From contig CACKNV010000003.1 in the NCBI GenBank assembly GCA_902601705.1, positions 62,001 to 126,000 of the forward strand: a stretch of 64,000 bases of DNA. Reading direction: 5' to 3'. Positions 57,567 to 64,000 of the stretch are shown here, piece by piece; position 1 is the first letter of the stretch; each line of letters starts with the position of its first letter. This DNA comes from an uncultured Pelagibacteraceae bacterium (GTDB lineage: Bacteria > Pseudomonadota > Alphaproteobacteria > Pelagibacterales > Pelagibacteraceae). The position numbers and the translations under genes are program-made. Under the pieces are notes generated by a model. That model saw only the letters and a program-made list of their open reading frames with translations. It did no database searches and had not been told where the DNA came from.

Positions 57567-57986
57567 ATGAACCCATTTTTTATAATATTTATTGGGATAC
57601 CCGCTATAGAAATATTCTTATTAATTAAAATAGGAGGCAAATTAGGTGCCTTAAACACCGTTGCTTTAATATTTATCACCGCAGTAATCGGTATTTATTT
57701 TGCAAAACTACAAGGAATTCAAACATTAAGGTCAGGTATGATAAATCTATATCAAAATAAAATGCCAATTTATGAAATTATTTCAGGAGCATCAATTGCT
57801 GTAGCGGCGTTATTGTTAATCATACCTGGTTTCTTCACAGATACTATCGGTTTTTTATTATTAATTCCTTTTACAAGAAAAATCTTGTTTAGTTTGACTT
57901 TCAAAAGTGGAATAAAAAAAGAAAAAGAAAATAAAAATAGGACTATTGAAGGTGAAATAATAGATCAAGAAAAAGATGAACTATAA
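57567..57986 (+). CDS. fxsA: FxsA-family membrane protein
   Basis: A small inner-membrane protein. Four hydrophobic segments are seen in 139 aa, with IPAIEIFLLIKIGGKLGALNTVALIFITAVIGIYFAKLQG matching FxsA. Overexpression of FxsA reduces F-exclusion of phage T7 in E. coli; its normal role is unknown. The C-terminus is polar (KEKENKNRTIEGEIIDQEKDE). It overlaps secB by 11 nt. Confidence 0.9.
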   Translation: MNPFFIIFIGIPAIEIFLLIKIGGKLGALNTVALIFITAVIGIYFAKLQGIQTLRSGMINLYQNKMPIYEIISGASIAVAALLLIIPGFFTDTIGFLLLIPFTRKILFSLTFKSGIKKEKENKNRTIEGEIIDQEKDEL

Positions 57987-58395
57987 AATTATTGGAAAAT
58001 ATATAAAGGAATGTAAATTTAATATTCCTAATCCAAAAACTTTTTTTCTTCTTACAAAAAATATCGAAAATTACAAAATAAATGTTGATATTAAAAGTAT
58101 ACAAGTAAAACAGAACATAATCGAAGTTTTAACAAGTCTAAAACTTTCTTCCGATAGAAATGATTTTGAAAAGATTGATGCAAAGATTATTTTTTCTGTG
58201 ATAGTCGAGTTAAGTAATAATAAGTTAGCAAAAGAAGAAATTGAAAAAATTATTTTAATAGAAGTTCCATCAGAAGTTTACCCTGAGTTAAGAAGGATTT
58301 TTGTTTTTTTATTTGAAAATTCTGGATTTAAAGATATAAAAATCAGTAAATCTGTTGATTTTAAAAAATTATATCAAAATAGAAAAACTCAGTAG
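57976..58395 (+). CDS. secB: Protein-export chaperone SecB
   Basis: A tetrameric chaperone that holds preproteins unfolded for SecA. KIIGKYIKECKFNIPNP is the standard SecB start. LIEVPSEVYPELRRIFVFLFENSGF matches the conserved C-terminal helix. At 139 aa it is shorter than the usual 150-165, and the C-terminal SecA-binding tail seems reduced. The start is coupled to fxsA and the stop overlaps dnaQ by 7 bp. Confidence 0.9.
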   Translation: MNYKIIGKYIKECKFNIPNPKTFFLLTKNIENYKINVDIKSIQVKQNIIEVLTSLKLSSDRNDFEKIDAKIIFSVIVELSNNKLAKEEIEKIILIEVPSEVYPELRRIFVFLFENSGFKDIKISKSVDFKKLYQNRKTQ

Positions 58396-59048
58396 AAATT
58401 TTTTTTTAGATGAAGTTTCAAAAATTCTTTATGTTTTTTTATTTCATTGTCTGAAACATTTATTATTGCTTTACTATAATCCTTAGTTTTATTGATGCCT
58501 TGGTCGGCTGTGTTATTAGAAAGATTGAACTTAGGTTCCTTCGCATCTAATAGATTTATGTAAACTTCTCTTAATAATTCACAATCTAACAATGCATTAT
58601 GTTTTGTTCTGCGAGATAAATCTATATTAAATTTTTTACAAAGTGCATCTAAAGAATTTGAAGTTCCTGGAAATTTATTCCGTGCAACTTCCAATGAGTC
58701 GACTATAAATTCTCTGTTAATCTTATTCTTTTTTAATGCATTCAACTCTCCATCTAAGAATCCTAGATCAAAAGGTGCGTTATGAATTATAATTTTTTTG
58801 TTTTTAATAAAATCCAAAAATTCATCAGCTATCTGGTCAAATGTTTCTTTGTCTTTTAAATATTCATCCGAAAAGCCGTGAATCTTAAAAGCTTCTTCTG
58901 GCATGGTTCTTTTTGGATTTAATATTTTATGAAAAATTTTACCAGTAGCAATTAAATCTTTGGTTTCAACACACGCTATTTCAACAACTTTATGTCCATC
59001 CTTAAAGGATAGTCCAGTAGTTTCTGTATCAAGAAAAACTTCATACAT
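58389..59048 (-). CDS. dnaQ: DNA polymerase III epsilon subunit (3'-5' exonuclease)
   Basis: The proofreading subunit of the replicase. FLDTETTGLSFKDGHKVVEIACVE is Exo I, IIHNAPFDLGFLDGEL is Exo II and HNALLDCELLREVYINL is Exo III-epsilon. Its 219 aa includes a short C-terminal polymerase-binding tail. It overlaps coaE by 8 nt in the maf-aroE-coaE-dnaQ cluster next to the candidate origin. Confidence 0.96.
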   Translation of the reverse strand: MYEVFLDTETTGLSFKDGHKVVEIACVETKDLIATGKIFHKILNPKRTMPEEAFKIHGFSDEYLKDKETFDQIADEFLDFIKNKKIIIHNAPFDLGFLDGELNALKKNKINREFIVDSLEVARNKFPGTSNSLDALCKKFNIDLSRRTKHNALLDCELLREVYINLLDAKEPKFNLSNNTADQGINKTKDYSKAIINVSDNEIKKHKEFLKLHLKKNFY

Positions 59049-59607
59049 AATTTTTAATTATAGAGGATAAATTTTTTTTTAGAATATTTAAATTTTTTTC
59101 ATTAACAACTACATAATCGCAGAAAATAGTTTTTTTATTATCTTTCATTTGCTTGTTGTTAAGCATTGTGAACAGTTTTTCGCTTCCTTTTTTCAACTTG
59201 AATCTTTTCAATCTAAGTTTTTTATTAGCTTTAATAAAAATTATTACATTGAAATATTTTATTAATTTACTCTCAATTAGAAGAGGTATCTCATAAAAAA
59301 GGAGTTTTTTATTTTTGTTTCTAAAAGTAAATACTTTCATTCTTTTTCTTACTAAAGGATGAATTAACCTCTCCAGTTTTGTAATATTTTCTTTTTTTTC
59401 TAATATCTTTTTTTTTAGAGATTTTTTTAGTTGCGCATTGTTTGTTATGTTAAATTTTTTACTAATTAAAGATCTAAACCGAGAGTTATTGTATATATCT
59501 CTAACAGCTTTATCAGCGCTAAATAATGGACCACGTTTATAAGACAAAATCTTACTAGCTGTTGATTTTCCTGATGCTAAAGACCCTGTTATACCAATTT
59601 TTATCAT
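59041..59607 (-). CDS. coaE: Dephospho-CoA kinase
   Basis: The last step of coenzyme A synthesis. IGITGSLASGKSTASKIL is the P-loop. LIHPLVRKRM and FYEIPLLIESKLIKYFNVIIFI are CoaE motifs. Its 188 aa is slightly short. It is very Lys-rich. Its start overlaps the aroE stop by one base (TAATG). Confidence 0.95.
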   Translation of the reverse strand: MIKIGITGSLASGKSTASKILSYKRGPLFSADKAVRDIYNNSRFRSLISKKFNITNNAQLKKSLKKKILEKKENITKLERLIHPLVRKRMKVFTFRNKNKKLLFYEIPLLIESKLIKYFNVIIFIKANKKLRLKRFKLKKGSEKLFTMLNNKQMKDNKKTIFCDYVVVNEKNLNILKKNLSSIIKNYV

Positions 59608-60425
59608 TACAGTTTGGAATTTAATAATTCTATTAATTTATCATCAATTTCTGGGTTAATTTTATTCCATAGATAAAAAGACTTTTGTCCCTGGTAAATA
59701 AACATATCGAGGCCATTAAAAACCTTTCTTCCATCTTCTCTTAAATATTTAAAAGTCTTTGTCTCAAGAGGATTGTAAATAGTATCGATATAAATAAGTT
59801 CATTTTTTGTATTAGCAAAGTCAAAATTAAAATCATCACCGTCTTTAAGCCCCAAGCTTGTGGCGTTTATAATTATATCAAAATTTTTAATTTCAGATTT
59901 TAGATTAGACCAGGGAATTATATTTAAAAAATTAAATTTTTTTTTTAAAAAAATACATTTTTCATTTGTTCTATTTGTTATAGAAATATTTTTAATACCT
60001 GATTTTTTTATTGATAAAATAACTGATGGCGCAACACCGCCTGCACCAACTATCAAAGCTTTTTTGTCTAATCTATTGTCAATTTCTTTAAGATAAGCGG
60101 CCTGCAATCCATACACGTCGGTATTTTCTCCAATTACACTGTCATCATTATCTAAAAGAACTGTGTTCACTGATCCGGTAAGTTCTGCATCATTAACTAC
60201 CTTGTCGATATAATTAATAATTTTTTGTTTAAAGGGAAGCGTTACATTATATCCAGAAAAGTTACCTTGTTTTATTTTTTTTATTATTTCTGGCAATTCT
60301 TTATCTACAGCTTCTACAATTACATAATCAGCATCTATATCATACTTATTAAACCAGTATTTGTGCAGAACTGGCGATAAAGAATGATTAATAGGATTCC
60401 CGATTATTCCAAATTTTTTTTTCAT
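59607..60425 (-). CDS. aroE: Shikimate dehydrogenase
   Basis: Reduces 3-dehydroshikimate with NADPH in aromatic amino-acid synthesis. NPINHSLSPVLHKYWF is the substrate-binding start. NVTLPFKQKIINYID holds the catalytic Lys. ALIVGAGGVAPSVILSI is the nucleotide loop and INATSLGLKDGD a further motif. Its 272 aa is normal. It overlaps maf by 4 nt. Confidence 0.96.
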   Translation of the reverse strand: MKKKFGIIGNPINHSLSPVLHKYWFNKYDIDADYVIVEAVDKELPEIIKKIKQGNFSGYNVTLPFKQKIINYIDKVVNDAELTGSVNTVLLDNDDSVIGENTDVYGLQAAYLKEIDNRLDKKALIVGAGGVAPSVILSIKKSGIKNISITNRTNEKCIFLKKKFNFLNIIPWSNLKSEIKNFDIIINATSLGLKDGDDFNFDFANTKNELIYIDTIYNPLETKTFKYLREDGRKVFNGLDMFIYQGQKSFYLWNKINPEIDDKLIELLNSKL

Positions 60426-61006
60426 TTATTTAATTCTCTAATATAGTTAATGATTTCCTTAATAGGTAGACCCATAATTGAATCTTTATCTCCTTTAATA
60501 TATTCAAATAGTTCTAAGCCATCAGCCTCTATTTGGTAAACTCCATATGCCAACAAGGTTTTTGTATCTATCTTATTTAAATATAAGGATAATTCATTGT
60601 CATTAAAATTCTTCATTTTAAGCTCGGATGAGTCTGTGTGATTCCATATCATTGCTCCGTTTAATGAAATACATACTGAACTAATCAAAAAATGTTTCGA
60701 GTTATTAAGTTTTTTTAAAATATTAAATGCCTCCTCTCTAGAATTTGGCTTATTTATTAATTCTTTATTAAGTGAAATAACACTATCAGCACCTAGTACG
60801 TAACGGTCCGGATTTTTATTGCTCACTTTAACAGATTTTATTTCAGCAAGGCTTTTTGATATGGAGAGAGGATCGGCTCCTTCATTTAATAAAGACTCTT
60901 TTACCTCTTCTTCATCAACATTAGAAACTATAACTTCATTTTCAATATTATATTTGTCTAAAATTTTCTTTCTGACACCGCTTTTAGAGGCTAGTATTAT
61001 TTTCAT
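60422..61006 (-). CDS. maf: Maf-like nucleoside triphosphate pyrophosphatase
   Basis: A house-cleaning pyrophosphatase for modified nucleotides. ILASKSGVRKKILDKYNI is the Maf start. VLGADSVISLNKELINKP and YQIEADGLELFEYIKGDKDSIMGLPIKEI carry the remaining signature residues. Its 194 aa is normal. It overlaps ppsR upstream and aroE downstream by 4 nt each. Confidence 0.95.
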   Translation of the reverse strand: MKIILASKSGVRKKILDKYNIENEVIVSNVDEEEVKESLLNEGADPLSISKSLAEIKSVKVSNKNPDRYVLGADSVISLNKELINKPNSREEAFNILKKLNNSKHFLISSVCISLNGAMIWNHTDSSELKMKNFNDNELSLYLNKIDTKTLLAYGVYQIEADGLELFEYIKGDKDSIMGLPIKEIINYIRELNK

Positions 61007-61821
61007 CTTTTTTTTTTAATCTCAATCATTTTTAGTATTGAAGCAGCCGTTTCCTCAACAGATCTTCTTGTAACATCAATAATAGGCCAATTATTTTTTT
61101 TGAATAAATTTTTTGAGTCTTCAACTTCTTTTTTAATAGAATTCAAATCGGTATATTCTTTTAGATTTTGGTCTTTCATAATAGCTACTCTATTACGTCT
61201 TATGTCCGATAATCTTTCTGGGTCAGCTATTAATCCAATTATACAAGATGTTTTGTTTGTTATTAGATCTTTCGGTATTTTTTGATCTAATACTAATGGT
61301 ATATTTACAGTTTTATAACCTCTATTAGCCAAGTAAATAGAAGTAGGAGTTTTACTTGTTCTGCTTACTCCTAATAAAATTACATCCGCATCGTTAATAT
61401 CATCGACTTTCTTTCCGTCATCGTGAATCATTGTAAACTGAATAGCCTCCATTCTTTTATAATAATCATCATCTAAAACATGTTGAGCGCTTGGTTTATG
61501 AATGGCTTTTTGATTAAGCAGCTTTGAGAAACTTAAAATTAAATTTCCTAGTACACCAAAACAAGGTACTGAGTTTTTTTCACTTTGATTAGCAAGATAT
61601 TTGGCTAGTTTCGTTTCTACAATTGTATATAATATAATTGAATTGTCGATAAGATTACATTCTTTAATGATCTTATCTACTTGTTGCTCCGTTCGTATAA
61701 AAGCAAATTCTTTTTTCTCGTATTCAAAATTAGCAAACTGTGATTTTAATGATAAAAATATTCTATCAAGGGTTTCACCCGTAGAGTCAGACACAAGATA
61801 TACATTGTATTTTTCGTTCAT
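61003..61821 (-). CDS. ppsR: PEP synthase regulatory kinase/pyrophosphorylase (DUF299, RP001 homologue)
   Basis: A bifunctional ADP-dependent kinase/phosphorylase that controls PEP synthase or PPDK. YLVSDSTGETLDRI is the N-terminal motif. LLGVSRTSKTPTSIYLANRGYKTVNIPLV contains the P-loop-like Ser-rich site, and RRSVEETAASIL ends the protein. The start was set at ATG 61821 (272 aa), since the track's extra 24 residues are not family-like. Its divergence from hemE matches the Caulobacter and Rickettsia origin context. Confidence 0.94.
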   Translation of the reverse strand: MNEKYNVYLVSDSTGETLDRIFLSLKSQFANFEYEKKEFAFIRTEQQVDKIIKECNLIDNSIILYTIVETKLAKYLANQSEKNSVPCFGVLGNLILSFSKLLNQKAIHKPSAQHVLDDDYYKRMEAIQFTMIHDDGKKVDDINDADVILLGVSRTSKTPTSIYLANRGYKTVNIPLVLDQKIPKDLITNKTSCIIGLIADPERLSDIRRNRVAIMKDQNLKEYTDLNSIKKEVEDSKNLFKKNNWPIIDVTRRSVEETAASILKMIEIKKKR

Positions 61822-62091
61822 ATCTTTGTTAATAAAGTTATAATAAATTAATGTTGTACATGTTTCTTTTAAATTGGAAAAAATAATCAACACTAATTAA
61901 CATTATTTAAACAAGTTATTGATTGTTAATAATAATGTTTTTTTAATGTTTATAAAATGAATAAAATCTAAAAATTCAATAGAATATATAAAACTTATTA
62001 AATTCATCATGTATAAAAGTTGTAAAAATCGTTATATAACTAATTAACAGAGCCAATAACTATTATTACACTTATAAACTTAAATTATTAA
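61822..62091. other. Candidate chromosomal replication origin (oriC)
   Basis: A 270-bp spacer with no gene, the longest in the window, between ppsR (RP001) and hemE. The sequence is about 15% GC, with long A/T tracts fit for unwinding. Three DnaA-box-like 9-mers lie on one strand (listed separately). Genes on both sides are read outward. The hemE-RP001 interval is the Caulobacter Cori and the proposed Rickettsia origin, so position and content agree. No consensus CtrA (TTAA-N7-TTAA) or IHF site was found. Confidence 0.72.
61827..61955 (-). other. Three DnaA-box-like 9-mers in the candidate origin
   Basis: Read on the minus strand: TTATTAACA (61827-61835), TTATTAACA (61924-61932) and TTATAAACA (61947-61955). 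Each differs from the DnaA box TTATNCACA only at position 6 (A for C). All point the same way. TTATAAACT at 62072 on the other strand is a poorer match. No perfect TTATCCACA is present. Confidence 0.5.
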
Positions 62092-63096
62092 ATGAATAAT
62101 CTTGAAGAAATATTAATAAATAAAAAAATTTGTAAATCTATCTGGTTTATGAGACAAGCAGGTAGATATTTGCCTGAATTTAGAAAAATACGATCTCAAA
62201 ATCAAAATTTCATCAATCTTTGTTTAGATAGTGAACTAAGTTCTGAAATAACTTTACAGCCAATCACAAGATTCGATTTAGACTCTGCTATTATTTTTTC
62301 TGACATTTTAATTGTTCCTTATGCATTAAATCAAAAAGTAGAATTTTTAAAAAATCAAGGACCATTATTAGAGGAATTTAATTTTAAAAAATTCTTAAAA
62401 AACGATACAAATTCTTTTACTCAAAAATTACAACCAGTTTATAAAGCAATCCAAAAAACAAGGGAGAAATTAGATAAAAAAAAATCTTTAATAGGATTTG
62501 TTGGAGCCCCATGGACACTGTTAATCTATATGTTAGGTGCAAAAGAGAGTAAAAAAGAGATTAACTATAGTAAAATTAAGATAAAAGAATCTGAAATAAA
62601 TCTAATTCTTGATAAACTTCACGATTATCTCTGTGCTCATATTGAAAGTCAAATTAATGCTGGAGCTGATGTAATACAAATTTTTGACTCTTGGGCGGGA
62701 TTAATTTTACCGGATGATTTGTCAAATTATTGTTACACTCCAAATTTGAAAATCGTTGAATTTTGTAAAGAAAAAAGGATTCCTGTAATATGTTTCCCAC
62801 GCGGCATAAATAAAAATTACAAAGAATTTAATAGTGTAGTAAAACCTGATGGGATTAATTTAGATTATGATGTTGATCCTTATTGGGCGAAGCAAAATTT
62901 ATTAAACGTAGTTTTACAAGGAGGTTTAGATCCAAAGATATTATTGCTTGATGAAAATGAAATTTTTGATGCCACAAAAAAATATTTGGATATATTTAAA
63001 GACTTGCCTTATATTTTTAATTTGGGTCACGGTTTGCTTCCTGAAACAGATCCAAATAAAGTAAGTAAATTAGTTAAATTTTATAGAGAATACTAG
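62092..63096 (+). CDS. hemE: Uroporphyrinogen decarboxylase
   Basis: Decarboxylates uroporphyrinogen III to coproporphyrinogen III in heme synthesis. WFMRQAGRYLPEFRKIR is the substrate-binding start. FVGAPWTLLIYMLGA, IQIFDSWAGLI and FNLGHGLLPETDP are further HemE motifs. Its 334 aa is normal. hemH follows after one base. It borders the candidate origin. Confidence 0.97.
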   Translation: MNNLEEILINKKICKSIWFMRQAGRYLPEFRKIRSQNQNFINLCLDSELSSEITLQPITRFDLDSAIIFSDILIVPYALNQKVEFLKNQGPLLEEFNFKKFLKNDTNSFTQKLQPVYKAIQKTREKLDKKKSLIGFVGAPWTLLIYMLGAKESKKEINYSKIKIKESEINLILDKLHDYLCAHIESQINAGADVIQIFDSWAGLILPDDLSNYCYTPNLKIVEFCKEKRIPVICFPRGINKNYKEFNSVVKPDGINLDYDVDPYWAKQNLLNVVLQGGLDPKILLLDENEIFDATKKYLDIFKDLPYIFNLGHGLLPETDPNKVSKLVKFYREY

Positions 63097-63097
63097 A

Positions 63098-64000
63098 ATG
63101 AAAAATGATCACCCAGAAGTAAGGTTTGGTAAAACTGGAATTTTGCTAATCAATTTAGGCACACCAGACTCTACAAGTTGGTGGGACATAAGAAAATATT
63201 TAAAGGAATTTTTATCTGATAGGCGTGTCATCGAGGTTAATCCATTGATATGGCAAATTATTTTAAATTTATTTATTCTCACTTTAAGGCCATCTAAAAC
63301 AGCACATGCTTACAAAAAAATATGGAGGAAGGATACTAACGAATCTCCGTTGTTATATTTCACTAGAAGCCAAGCCGAGAAACTAAAAAGCAAAATTGGA
63401 AATAACAAGATTATTGTTGATTTTGCAATGAGATACGGAAATCCTAGCATTAGATCTAAACTGAGTTCTCTTAAAAGCCTTGGGTGTGAGAATATTATAG
63501 TTTTGCCTCTTTACCCGCAATACGCTGCAGCAACGACCGCAACAGTATGTGATGAAGTTTACAGATGTTTAATGAGTATGAGATGGCAACCTAGTTTACA
63601 AGTGATCCCTCATTACGAAAGTGAGCCTTTTTACATAAGTGCGCTTATTAAAAGTATAGAAAAAAAAGTTTCCACAATTAATTGGAAGCCTGATCTAATC
63701 ATTTCATCCTACCATGGTATTCCAAAAAAGTATTTTGATAAAGGAGATCCGTACCACTGTTATTGTCATAAAACTACAAGACTAATGAAAGAAAAATACA
63801 AATCAATAAATATTGAAACAACATTTCAATCTAGATTTGGCCCACAGGAATGGCTCACACCTTATACAGACAAGACACTAGAAAATCTTCCTAAAAAAGG
63901 TGTTAAAAATCTTTTAGTTATCTGTCCAGGTTTTGCATCAGACTGCGTGGAGACACTAGAGGAAATTAATATTCAGGGAAGAGAAAGTTTTTTGAGTCAA
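63098..64000 (+). CDS. hemH: Ferrochelatase (partial, runs off the window)
   Basis: Inserts Fe2+ into protoporphyrin IX. The frame is open from ATG 63098 to the window edge (301 codons) and was not in the ORF track. TGILLINLGTPDS is the N-terminus. LPLYPQYAAATTATV, ISSYHGIPKKYFDKGDPY (catalytic His) and FQSRFGPQEWLTPYTD are diagnostic, with VICPGFASDCVETLEE near the end (catalytic Glu). About 40 C-terminal residues are probably missing. It is co-transcribed with hemE. Confidence 0.96.
   Translation, partial: MKNDHPEVRFGKTGILLINLGTPDSTSWWDIRKYLKEFLSDRRVIEVNPLIWQIILNLFILTLRPSKTAHAYKKIWRKDTNESPLLYFTRSQAEKLKSKIGNNKIIVDFAMRYGNPSIRSKLSSLKSLGCENIIVLPLYPQYAAATTATVCDEVYRCLMSMRWQPSLQVIPHYESEPFYISALIKSIEKKVSTINWKPDLIISSYHGIPKKYFDKGDPYHCYCHKTTRLMKEKYKSINIETTFQSRFGPQEWLTPYTDKTLENLPKKGVKNLLVICPGFASDCVETLEEINIQGRESFLSQ

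Noticed and set aside
61822-62091. CtrA sites in the candidate origin
   Set aside because: TTAACATTATTTAA has a 6-base spacer instead of 7, and TTAA is frequent in this DNA.

Overview
The window is a very AT-rich, tightly packed alphaproteobacterial chromosome segment. It is best read as SAR11 (Pelagibacterales) or a close relative. The evidence is the low GC, the near absence of intergenic DNA, the overlapping genes, the short versions of standard proteins (TsaB 126 aa, SecB 139 aa), a single major porin, and an alphaproteobacterial gene order around hemE, parAB and mnmEG. Only chromosomal housekeeping genes are seen. No rRNA, tRNA, insertion sequence, phage gene or CRISPR array was found. 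No stretch over 300 bases lacks a gene; the longest is the 270-base spacer at 61822-62091.

Layout. 1-2.5 kb: fabI, a DUF2334/polysaccharide-deacetylase-like gene and a possible acetyltransferase. 2.5-15.3 kb: a long minus-strand series tsaB, fur, miaB, phoH, ybeY, lnt, metK, then (after an intrinsic terminator) nusA, infB, rbfA, rpsO, pnp. truB and rimP are missing from their usual places. 15.3-21 kb: an exported deacetylase, a Bax-like glucosaminidase, an Nfu protein, trpS, murJ. 21-26.4 kb: maeB, a BON lipoprotein, rsmI, a PBP-activator-like gene, rdgB. 26.5-33.3 kb: grpE-dnaK-dnaJ, a tiny membrane ORF, dapB, a lipoprotein, nth, a PfkB kinase. 33.2-36.7 kb: an ArfA-like ribosome-rescue mini-gene, a pseudo-receiver regulator, an L,D-transpeptidase, a YggS protein, a ThiE-like gene, and the porin.

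36.9-64 kb is the origin-proximal part of the chromosome. leuS-lptE-holA converge on parB-parA-rsmG-mnmG-mnmE, followed by a ubiH-like gene, ftsK, lolA, hisBHAFE with HIT and GNAT genes, hslVU, Smr, a Tim44-like gene, fxsA, secB, dnaQ, coaE, aroE, maf, ppsR. The candidate replication origin follows, then hemE and hemH (cut by the window end). The ppsR(RP001)-hemE junction is where the Caulobacter origin lies and where the Rickettsia origin is placed. Here it is about 15% GC and holds three DnaA-box-like 9-mers in the same orientation. About 19 kb away, rsmG carries two copies of the parS core TTTCACGTGAAA in two different reading frames, next to parAB.

Other points of interest are divergent gene pairs whose start codons touch or overlap, a terminator encoded inside the last codons of the ThiE-like gene, a terminator-like hairpin 13 nt before nusA, and two small genes missing from the ORF track (33237-33344 and 30244-30414). 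All function calls come from reading motifs by eye; no database search was run.
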